Source: JBIOHJ01 sp044448905 (GTDB taxonomy: Bacteria; Bacteroidota; Bacteroidia; AKYH767-A; OLB10). Taken from it: DNA of 13,420 nucleotides. Below are positions 6,624 to 13,292 of the stretch, in pieces. A program made the position numbers and the translations under genes. Position 1 is the first letter of the stretch; every line of letters begins with the position of its first letter. The notes under the pieces were generated by a model that worked only from the letters and a program-made list of their open reading frames with translations, was not told the DNA's origin and made no database searches. The stretch spans positions 1-13,420 of the forward strand of contig JBIOHJ010000091.1 in the NCBI GenBank assembly GCA_044448905.1, written 5' to 3'.

Positions 6624-6896
6624 GTTAAACCCGGCAGCCATTCCGCTAAGGCTAACAACCATATTGCTGAAGCTGACAATTATTTTGTTAAGATTGCCCA
6701 CCGACTTGCTAAGGTTAACAACCAATTTGCTGAGACTGCCAACCGTTTAGCTGATGCTGCCCACCGTATTGCTAAGGCTAACTACAATTCCGCTGGTGCT
6801 GACAACCATTCCGCTAAGGCTGCCCACTGAATAGCTAAGGCTGCCCACCGAATAGCTAAGGCTGCCCACCGAATAGCTAAGGCTGCCCACCGGTTG
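6624..6896. repeat. Degenerate 21-bp tandem array, 13 units
   Basis: Units of exactly 21 bp run without spacers. The consensus is GCTAAGGCTGCCCACC followed by GAATA. Well-marked units begin at 6645, 6666, 6687, 6708, 6729, 6750, 6771, 6792, 6813, 6834, 6855 and 6876, with a more diverged one at 6624. The last four are almost identical (one C-to-T change in the unit at 6813, and a changed end in the last); the earlier ones differ at many positions. Read on the + strand each unit is seven codons, but there is no start codon and a TGA interrupts at 6828. On the - strand each unit reads roughly N-S-V-G-S-L-S with a TAA in the unit at 6729. I do not call a gene. The remaining 126 bases to 7022 show nothing recognisable beyond a short direct repeat of GCCGGT near 6960-6980. 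Confidence 0.88.
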
Positions 6897-7022
6897 CCAG
6901 CCTCTGAATATCAGTTGGTTATTCTATTAATTTGGTTTTTGATGGTAAAGTAATGAAAGCCGGTATCAGCAAGCCGGTTGTGAACTGAATCGTGATTAAA
7001 AAGAAGCCTTTAATGAAGAAAA

Positions 7023-7442
7023 TTATATGCCTGCTTCGTAATAAGGAGTCTCGTCATTTGATTCCTTTTCCTTTTGCTCCCAATAAGCAAGCGTTACCAC
7101 ACGGCCACCCGGTGTGCGGAGCAGCCTGCCGAAAATAGCGTTGATGGCGTTAAAGCCAACATCGGTAACGCCTACGGTAAAAGTTTCAGGACCGGGAGGT
7201 GGTTCAGGAGCCGGAGGAGGAGCAACCACCGGGGCAGGTACGGCAGCATCGGCAGCTGGTGGAGGGGCAACCGGTTTGGCAACTACTTTGGGCGGAGGAG
7301 TTTTTATTACAACAACGGTAAACCGATTATACTCCAAAAGTTTTTTCAGGAATTCAACGCGCTCAGGCAAAACATTGCGTTCAACAATGGCGCATTTTAC
7401 CCCGTCAAGGTCATCAAACTCGTGGTTTTTATTTAGTGCCAT
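7023..7442 (-). CDS. Hypothetical Pro/Ala-linker protein at the end of the nuo operon
   Basis: I do not recognise this 139-residue protein. Three parts are visible. Residues 1-48 look like a small alpha/beta unit (LDGVKCAIV strand, a helix VLPERVEFLKKLLEY, then a strand FTVVVI). Residues 49-85 are a low-complexity linker with 17 prolines and 9 alanines in 37 residues. Residues 86-139 form a second compact segment (ETFTVGVTDVGFNAINAIFGRLL, then VVTLAYWEQKE) with an acidic tail. There is no signal peptide or membrane segment, so it should be cytoplasmic. It starts 23 bases after the nuoN stop on the same strand, so it is probably the last gene of the complex I operon. This suggests, without proof, an accessory or assembly role at the membrane arm. 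No clear terminator follows. The linker DNA is locally GC-rich, and the opposite strand has long open glycine-rich frames that are only shadows. Confidence 0.8.
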   Translation of the reverse strand: MALNKNHEFDDLDGVKCAIVERNVLPERVEFLKKLLEYNRFTVVVIKTPPPKVVAKPVAPPPAADAAVPAPVVAPPPAPEPPPGPETFTVGVTDVGFNAINAIFGRLLRTPGGRVVTLAYWEQKEKESNDETPYYEAGI

Positions 7443-7448
7443 TTAAAA

Positions 7449-7465
7449 CAGTTTGCAGTTTGCAG
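7449..7465 (-). repeat. Heptamer microrepeat AAACTGC in the nuoN downstream spacer
   Basis: The 23-base gap between nuoN and the small hypothetical gene is mostly 2.4 copies of a 7-base unit: on the - strand CTGCAAACTGCAAACTG directly follows the nuoN stop codon. It is the same heptamer as at 6471-6498 in the opposite orientation. Confidence 0.6.
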
Positions 7466-8878
7466 TTACATTCCGAAAGCGAGTGAATAAATAAATGAAT
7501 ATATCTGTGGAATAAATCCGATGATAATAATTCCGGTAACACAAATCAGCAGAGCAATGTTTGATGAAGTTCCGGCAGAAATTTTTTCAACCGGGTTTTC
7601 ATTTTTGTCCATAAATATTGCTTTCACCACTTTTAAATAATAATAAAGTGAAACCACCATGTTCAATGCTGCAATTGTAATCAGCAAATAATTTCCTTTT
7701 CCTGCACCGGCAGTAAGCAAAAATAATTTTCCAAAAAATCCCGCTGTGGGCGGAATACCTGCCAGCGAAAACAACGAGATGGTAAGAACCCAGCTTAGCA
7801 TGGGGTTGGTTTTGTAAAAGCCTTTGTAATCGTCAAGCTCTTCCTTCCCCGTAAGGGCGCTAACGGTAGCAATAACCCCGAAAGCGCCAAGGTTGGAGAA
7901 AACATAAATTAAAATAAAATAAATTACCGAAGCCATTCCCATTTGCGAGCTTCCCGAAATGCCGATGAGAATAAATCCCACCTGTGCAATGGAAGAAAAG
8001 GCAAGGAATCGTTTTAAATTATTCTGGCGAATGGCAAAAAGATTTCCGACCACCATCGTAAGCACCGAAGTAAGAAAAAGAATATTATACCAAACCTGCC
8101 CCAGCGATTTAAACGTGGTGTATATAACCGAAACAAAAACAAAAATGATAGCGCCTTTCGAAACTACCGAGAGGTATGAAGTAACGGGCACGGGCGAGCC
8201 TTCATATACATCAGCCGTCCACAAATGAAACGGCACTGCCGACATTTTAAATGCAAACCCCGTGAACAATAAAATAAATGCAAACAGTTGCAGCGGGCTT
8301 CCATCAAGAAGCAGTGAAAGTTCCGATAAATTCAGTGTACCGGTTGTTCCATACACCAGTGAAATACCAAACAATAAAATGCCCGATGAAAATGCTGATG
8401 ACATAATCATCTTCATGGCTGCTTCTGAAGATTGTCTTTTTTCCAAATCAAAATTACAAAGCGCTGCAAGCGGAATGGTTGACAATTCCAACCCCAGGTA
8501 AAACATCAGGAGATTGTTACTTGAAATCATAAAGAACATTCCGATGAGCGTGGAAAGAAGCAGCATGAAAAACTCAGGCAGGTGCTTGTGGTTCTTCAGC
8601 CATGCCGTTGCCTGCAATGAAATAATAAGTGTGCCGAGGTTGAGAATATTTTTTTCGAAAGCAATCAAATTGTTTGTTCTGAACATGCCGTTGAATAATT
8701 CCCCGTTATGATTAAATAAAAATCCTGCAATAAAATTCACAAGCAACATCACATTGACTAAATTTAAAAGCGAAGCATTGCTCATGCTTTCCTTTCCAAG
8801 CTTCAGAAAAAGAAGAATGAAAAGAATGAGCGTTAGCAACAGCTCAAATTTCATTAGTATAAAAAAATCGTTCATCAT
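7466..8878 (-). CDS. nuoN: NADH-quinone oxidoreductase subunit N
   Basis: An antiporter-like, proton-translocating membrane subunit of respiratory complex I, 470 residues with about 14 hydrophobic helices. Key channel residues are present: Glu131 in TM5 (LGLELSTIPLAAL), Lys211 in TM7 (FAFKMSAVPFHLW, five residues before the Pro), Lys241 in TM8 (SVVSKGA) and Lys384 in the broken helix near GIPPTAGFFGK. The sequence ADVYEGSPVPVTSYLS is characteristic of NuoN rather than NuoL or NuoM. The start is one of two adjacent ATGs (8878 or 8875), 3 bases after the nuoM stop, so the two are translationally close. It is followed by a small unknown gene rather than by another nuo gene. It acts in the inner membrane next to NuoK and NuoM. 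Confidence 0.96.
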   Translation of the reverse strand: MMNDFFILMKFELLLTLILFILLFLKLGKESMSNASLLNLVNVMLLVNFIAGFLFNHNGELFNGMFRTNNLIAFEKNILNLGTLIISLQATAWLKNHKHLPEFFMLLLSTLIGMFFMISSNNLLMFYLGLELSTIPLAALCNFDLEKRQSSEAAMKMIMSSAFSSGILLFGISLVYGTTGTLNLSELSLLLDGSPLQLFAFILLFTGFAFKMSAVPFHLWTADVYEGSPVPVTSYLSVVSKGAIIFVFVSVIYTTFKSLGQVWYNILFLTSVLTMVVGNLFAIRQNNLKRFLAFSSIAQVGFILIGISGSSQMGMASVIYFILIYVFSNLGAFGVIATVSALTGKEELDDYKGFYKTNPMLSWVLTISLFSLAGIPPTAGFFGKLFLLTAGAGKGNYLLITIAALNMVVSLYYYLKVVKAIFMDKNENPVEKISAGTSSNIALLICVTGIIIIGFIPQIYSFIYSLAFGM

Positions 8879-8881
8879 ATA

Positions 8882-10384
8882 TCAGTAACCGGCTAAGCTC
8901 AAAACTTTATTCATAATTATTTCCGCTCCAGGAGAAACCAGCTCATTCAGCCAGAATGGAGCAATACCAATTGCAACAATCCCGACAATTAAAATTACAG
9001 CAGCAAACTTTTCATTCCATGTTGCATCTTTCAAATGCAAATGATGTTCATCTTTCACCGGGCCCATTACCGCCTGCCCGGTAGCCCGTAAAATATAAAC
9101 AGCCGTTACAACAATCGACATGCATGCTGCAATAGTTGCAATGCGATAAAATGCATCGGCTTTTTCCCACGAGCCCATAAATACCGTCATCTCGGCAACG
9201 AACCCGCTGAAACCGGGTAACCCGAGTGAACATAAACCTGCAATAAAAAAAACAGTGCAGATAAACGGCATCATCTTCAGCAACCCTCCCATCTTTTCAA
9301 CCATGCGTGTATGTGTACGTTCATAAATCATCCCGATGGCAGCAAAGAAAAGGGCTGTCATCAATCCATGTGAAACCATTTGCATAACAGCCCCGGTTAT
9401 AGCTGTTTTAGTCAACATTCCAATTCCAAGCAAAACAAACCCGCAATGACTTACAGAAGAATATGCGTTGATGTATTTCAAATCCTTTTGCATCATCGTT
9501 GCAAATGCTCCATATAAAATGGCGATGGATGCAAGCACAATAATTATGGTTGAGTATTCCTGCGCAGCCTGCGGCATTAAGTAGGTTGCCACACGCAAAC
9601 AACCGTAACCGCCCAGCTTCATGGATATCCCCGCAAGAAACATGGAAGCGGCAGTTGGCGCTGATGAGTGTCCGTCAGGCACCCACGTATGAAAAGGAAA
9701 CAATGCACCGAAAATCCCGAAGCCGATAAATGCCAGGGGGAAAAATATTTTTTGCGCTTCAAGTGGAATGTTCATTTGCGAAATCTTCAGCAAATCGAAT
9801 GTATGCATACCGTTACCAATGTCGGTATTGAAATAAACTCCAAGTATTCCCACAAACACCAATGCCGAGCCGCCCATCAGCATTAGCGCAAGCTTCATCG
9901 CGCTATATTCTTTTTTTCCGCTGCCCCAGATTCCGATTAAAAGAAACTTAGGAATCACCGCCACTTCGAGAAAAAAAAACATCGTGAACAAATCGAGTGA
10001 AATAAAAAATCCGTAAGCACCTGCGCTCAGGAAAACAAGAAGAAAGAAAAATTCCTTGCTTAACGTTTCCACATTCCACGAAACGAGAATTCCGGCAATT
10101 ACCACAGCAGCAGTAAGTAAAATCATTGCTACGGAAATTCCATCCACTCCTATATAATATTCAATATTCAACGAGGCAAACCAAGTGTAACGCTGTTCAA
10201 AAAGCATTTGCGAAATATTGCCTGCTGCTCTTTCATTCCAAAAGCATGCTAAAAGCACTATTGCTGATATTAATTGCACTGCCGACCCAACTAAGGCAAC
10301 TGTACGCACCTGTTTTAATCCTTTGCAAAAAAGAATTACAAGAGCAGAAAGAACAGGAATTAATATGAGTAATGAAAGATTCAT
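8882..10384 (-). CDS. nuoM: NADH-quinone oxidoreductase subunit M
   Basis: The middle antiporter-like subunit of complex I, 500 residues with about 14 hydrophobic helices. Recognisable NuoM features are LEVAVIPKFLLIGIWG with TM5 Glu140, FPFHTWVPDGHSSAPTAAS, AGISMKLGGYG with TM8 Lys256, NAYSSVSHCGFVLLGIG, and GFSGFVAEMTVFMGS with TM12 Glu398. Oddity: the lysine that normally lies in TM7 five residues before PFHTW is Phe225 here, whereas NuoL (Lys250) and NuoN (Lys211) keep it. An extra Lys146 appears in TM5, six residues after Glu140. The reading frame is intact and conserved elsewhere, so this looks like a real variant, not decay. Its start lies just downstream of a large palindrome in an 89-base gap after nuoL, the largest gap in the operon here. 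No Shine-Dalgarno sequence is visible. Confidence 0.96.
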   Translation of the reverse strand: MNLSLLILIPVLSALVILFCKGLKQVRTVALVGSAVQLISAIVLLACFWNERAAGNISQMLFEQRYTWFASLNIEYYIGVDGISVAMILLTAAVVIAGILVSWNVETLSKEFFFLLVFLSAGAYGFFISLDLFTMFFFLEVAVIPKFLLIGIWGSGKKEYSAMKLALMLMGGSALVFVGILGVYFNTDIGNGMHTFDLLKISQMNIPLEAQKIFFPLAFIGFGIFGALFPFHTWVPDGHSSAPTAASMFLAGISMKLGGYGCLRVATYLMPQAAQEYSTIIIVLASIAILYGAFATMMQKDLKYINAYSSVSHCGFVLLGIGMLTKTAITGAVMQMVSHGLMTALFFAAIGMIYERTHTRMVEKMGGLLKMMPFICTVFFIAGLCSLGLPGFSGFVAEMTVFMGSWEKADAFYRIATIAACMSIVVTAVYILRATGQAVMGPVKDEHHLHLKDATWNEKFAAVILIVGIVAIGIAPFWLNELVSPGAEIIMNKVLSLAGY

Positions 10385-10399
10385 TTATTTTATATTACT

Positions 10400-10460
10400 G
10401 CCACTGATTGCACTAATTAACACAGATTTTGGATCAGTGAGAATCTGTGTAATCAGTGGC
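10400..10460. repeat. Palindromic element between nuoL and nuoM
   Basis: GCCACTGATT (10400-10409) is the perfect inverse of AATCAGTGGC (10451-10460), and ACACAGATT (10420-10428) is the perfect inverse of AATCTGTGT (10442-10450). This gives 10- and 9-bp stems separated by a one-sided 10-base bulge (10410-10419) with a 13-base loop (10429-10441). The arms and loop share variants of the words CTGATT, CAGATT and ATCAGTG, so the element looks built from short internal repeats, in the manner of small dispersed palindromes. In nuo mRNA it would fold 15 bases before the nuoM start. No T-run follows on the - strand, so it is not a classical terminator. Confidence 0.85.
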
Positions 10461-10473
10461 TTCATCATTTTTC

Positions 10474-12405
10474 TTATTTCCATAAATAAATAAACAAGAC
10501 TGCAAACCCGATTACACCGGCAAAGAAATATATCGCATAGTTCTGCACTTTTCCCGATTGTAATCCGCGAATGGTGTCAGAAAATATTTCGGTCAGTGCT
10601 GCAATCATGTTCATAGTTCCGTCAACAATATTTTTATCAATCCATGCAGCAGGTTTCCCAATTAAATTGAAAATAATTTTTCTGGTGATGAATAAATAAA
10701 ACTCATCAATATAAAATTTATTGTAAGCGGTCCGATACAACCCGGTAACTGCCGAAGAAATTTTTTGAGGTAAAGCATTTTCTGTTTTATACATTTTCAT
10801 AGCAAGAAATATTCCGGCAAGCCCGAGAACAACCGGGGGTATAGCAAGATTCAGATGAAATGCTGTTTCAAAAGAAAATCCATCAGAAGTGACAAGATTT
10901 GAAAACGGAACAAACCCGGCAAACACAGCACCAATTGCAAGCAGAATTAGCGGAGTGACTATTGCAAAACCTCCTTCGCCATGATGATTAGGCGCATGAG
11001 CTCCCTTTTTCCAGAAGATTGAGAAATACAAACGAAACATATAGAATGCAGTTATCCCGGCTGTTATCAAAGCAACTGTATAAATTAATTTATTGGAATG
11101 AAGGGCTGCGGTAAGAATTTCTTCTTTGGAAAAAAATCCTGCTAAAGGAGGAATTCCGGCAATAGCAAGACAGGCAATAAGAAAAGTAATATGTGTTATT
11201 GGTAAATGTTTTCGCAACCCGCCCATGTCTTTCATCTCATTACTGTGAATAAGGTGGATTACAACACCGGCACCAAGGAACAATAATGCTTTGAAAAAAG
11301 CATGAGTAAATAGATGAAACATTCCTGCGGTAAACCCCAATCCGTTTTCTCCACCATAACCTGCCACACCCAGTGCAAACATCATATATCCTATTTGCGA
11401 CATGGTTGAATATGCCAACACTCGCTTGATATCAGTTTGCGTACACGCAATAATTGCAGCGAGCAATGCGGATAAAGCGCCAACATACATTACAACTTCA
11501 AGAGCAGCCGGACATGAAATTGCATACACCGGAAATAACCGCGCAACCAAAAACACCCCCGCAACTACCATTGTTGCGGCATGAATCAAAGCTGAAACAG
11601 GAGTAGGCCCCTCCATTGCATCAGGCAGCCATATGTGAAATGGAAACATTGCCGACTTACCCGCACCGCCAATAAAAACTAAAACCAATCCCCATGTCAG
11701 GGCACTTGCTCCTAAGAAAACACTTGCACTGGCAGTATGAAGGTATTCCGAATTAGAGTCAGTTAGTCTTTGAATAAGAGCTCCGAAATCAAGCGTTTGT
11801 GCATTGAAAGCAAGAATTAAAATTCCGATTAAAAAACCAAGGTCAGCAAAGCGTGTTACGATAAATGCTTTTTTGCATGCAGCAACTGCAGATGGGCGAT
11901 CATAGTGATAACCGATTAATAGAAAAGATGAAACGCCTACAAGCTCCCAGAAAATATAAATCTGGAAAATGTTTGATGACAGAACCAACCCGAGCATGGA
12001 AAATGTAAACAGTGACAAGAATGAAAAATATGTTGCATACCGTTCTTCGCCTTTCATGTAACTCAAGCTGTATATATGCACCATGAGTGAAACAAAGGTT
12101 ACCACTACTATCATCATTACCGAAATGGGATCGAGAATAATTCCCATGTCAATGGAAATACCGGGAGAAAATTCAAGCCAGGTATATTTTAGTGCAACAA
12201 TTTGCTGATATGCGCCATTTATTTTCCCGCTTACAAAAAAATAATCGTACGCAACCATTAAGGAAATTACCGTAGAAATAAAAAGTAATAAAGTTCCGAT
12301 TACTCCTGAAAGATTCTTCAGCTGTTTTCTTCCGAATAAGCCAAGGAGAACAAAACTTGCTAAAGGTAAAAGGGGAATTAAGGCTAAGTAGATTTTATCT
12401 GGCAT
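10474..12405 (-). CDS. nuoL: NADH-quinone oxidoreductase subunit L
   Basis: The distal antiporter-like subunit of complex I, 643 residues, a full-length value for NuoL. It has the expected proton-path residues: Glu154 in TM5 (IFWELVGVSSFLLIG), Lys250 in TM7 (GAGKSAMFPFHIWLPDAMEG), His275 in TM8 (SALIHAATMV), Lys372 (FFKALLFLGAG) and Lys427 in TM12 (AGFFSKEEIL). The segment GPTPVSALIHAATMV identifies NuoL. The C-terminal 100 residues, after the core helices, correspond to the long lateral helix and final anchor that brace NuoM and NuoN. The ATG at 12405 lies 16 bases after the nuoK stop. Downstream there is an unusual 89-base gap with a palindrome before nuoM. Confidence 0.97.
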   Translation of the reverse strand: MPDKIYLALIPLLPLASFVLLGLFGRKQLKNLSGVIGTLLLFISTVISLMVAYDYFFVSGKINGAYQQIVALKYTWLEFSPGISIDMGIILDPISVMMIVVVTFVSLMVHIYSLSYMKGEERYATYFSFLSLFTFSMLGLVLSSNIFQIYIFWELVGVSSFLLIGYHYDRPSAVAACKKAFIVTRFADLGFLIGILILAFNAQTLDFGALIQRLTDSNSEYLHTASASVFLGASALTWGLVLVFIGGAGKSAMFPFHIWLPDAMEGPTPVSALIHAATMVVAGVFLVARLFPVYAISCPAALEVVMYVGALSALLAAIIACTQTDIKRVLAYSTMSQIGYMMFALGVAGYGGENGLGFTAGMFHLFTHAFFKALLFLGAGVVIHLIHSNEMKDMGGLRKHLPITHITFLIACLAIAGIPPLAGFFSKEEILTAALHSNKLIYTVALITAGITAFYMFRLYFSIFWKKGAHAPNHHGEGGFAIVTPLILLAIGAVFAGFVPFSNLVTSDGFSFETAFHLNLAIPPVVLGLAGIFLAMKMYKTENALPQKISSAVTGLYRTAYNKFYIDEFYLFITRKIIFNLIGKPAAWIDKNIVDGTMNMIAALTEIFSDTIRGLQSGKVQNYAIYFFAGVIGFAVLFIYLWK

Positions 12406-12421
12406 AAATTATTATACAAAT

Positions 12422-12736
12422 TCAAAACCGCAGCTCATCTGCATTCTCAACATCAATAGATTTATGGCTTCTGTACAAATTAATAATGATTGCAATGGCA
12501 ATGGCAGCTTCCGCTGCTGCAATAGTGATAATAAATATGGTGAAAAAAATTCCGTCTAATTTATCAGGATATAAATATTTATTGAATGCAACGAAATTAA
12601 TGTTCACGCTGTTAAGAATTAATTCAATTGCCATCAGCATTGTTATCATATTTCTTCTTGTAAAAAAACCGTACACGCCAATGAAGAACAATGCAGTGCT
12701 GACAAATAAAATATGTGAAAGAGGTATTTCGTTCAT
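12422..12736 (-). CDS. nuoK: NADH-quinone oxidoreductase subunit K
   Basis: A small complex I membrane subunit of 104 residues with three hydrophobic helices. The two buried glutamates needed for coupling are visible: Glu38 in AIELILNSVN (equivalent to E. coli Glu36) and Glu76 in AAAEAAIAIAI (E. coli Glu72). NuoK links the quinone-site module to the antiporter-like subunits through the central charged axis. Its ATG overlaps the nuoJ stop codon as ATGA (12733-12736), a common sign of translational coupling. The charged C-terminal tail after residue 88 is cytoplasmic in homologues. Confidence 0.97.
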   Translation of the reverse strand: MNEIPLSHILFVSTALFFIGVYGFFTRRNMITMLMAIELILNSVNINFVAFNKYLYPDKLDGIFFTIFIITIAAAEAAIAIAIIINLYRSHKSIDVENADELRF

Positions 12737-13251
12737 TTAATTTCGGGGCGAGATTTAATGGCGATGACTATACATCCAATCATCGCTGCAAGCAACAGAA
12801 TACTTACAACTTCAAACGGTAAAACATAGCCATGTGCACTTATGCTTAATAATTGCGTACCGATATTGGCAACACTTCCTTCGATAGAATTATTTGTTGT
12901 TTGATTAAATGTATGCTGAAAGATTAATAAGTAACTAAGTACAAATCCGGTTATAACTGCAAGAGCAGAAAAGGCCGTTCGGTTTGGGGTTGGTTTTGGC
13001 ATTTCCTTTCCTGATTGCTGCGTTAAAAAAATAGAAAAAATAATAAGCACTACAATTCCTCCTACATAAACTATGATTTGAACTGCTGCAACAAATTCAA
13101 CCTGCATCCAGAAATAAAATCCGGCAATCCCAATCAGTGAAAACAACAACCATATCGCAGAACGAAAAACTTTTCTTGCGGTGACAGCAATTAATCCTGC
13201 CCCAAGAATGAAAGCGGAAATAAGATAAAATATAATTTGGTTAGCGGTCAA
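12733..13251 (-). CDS. nuoJ: NADH-quinone oxidoreductase subunit J
   Basis: A complex I membrane subunit of 172 residues with five hydrophobic helices. The conserved third-helix region VEFVAAVQIIVYVGGIVVLI (51-70) carries the flexible segment that shifts during turnover in known structures, and GYVLPFEVVSILLLAAMIG (141-159) is also typical. The start is a TTG at 13251: an in-frame TGA lies only 6 bases upstream (13260-13258), the next in-frame ATG (Met49) would remove two helices, and NuoJ-type sequence (IIFYLISAFILGAGLIAVTARK) begins right after the TTG. The gap from the nuoI stop is 41 bases. Its stop overlaps the nuoK start. Confidence 0.95.
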   Translation of the reverse strand: MTANQIIFYLISAFILGAGLIAVTARKVFRSAIWLLFSLIGIAGFYFWMQVEFVAAVQIIVYVGGIVVLIIFSIFLTQQSGKEMPKPTPNRTAFSALAVITGFVLSYLLIFQHTFNQTTNNSIEGSVANIGTQLLSISAHGYVLPFEVVSILLLAAMIGCIVIAIKSRPEIK

Positions 13252-13292
13252 TTTTTTTCAGGTCAGTATTTTTCAATTCTTGCTTTCTAATT

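Noticed and set aside
6458..6679. Small - strand reading frame running from the 21-bp array into the T9SS gene
   Set aside because: It starts inside the repeat array and then runs antisense to the conserved sorting domain, so it is a shadow frame without independent support.
6624..6896. CRISPR array
   Set aside because: The 21-bp units are directly joined with no unique spacers, are too short for CRISPR repeats, and no cas genes are present.
6960..6985. Terminator for the nuo operon near the GCCGGT repeats
   Set aside because: The two GCCGGT copies are direct, not inverted, and only a 4-bp CCGG pairing is possible, with no T-run following on the - strand.
7074..7446. Glycine-rich and arginine-rich + strand reading frames
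   Set aside because: They are the complement of the Pro/Ala-rich linker and flanks of the - strand protein; GC-rich low-complexity DNA keeps all frames open.
10218..10493. + strand reading frame across the nuoL-nuoM gap
   Set aside because: Most of it is antisense to nuoM and the rest crosses the palindrome; composition is not protein-like and nothing in context supports it.
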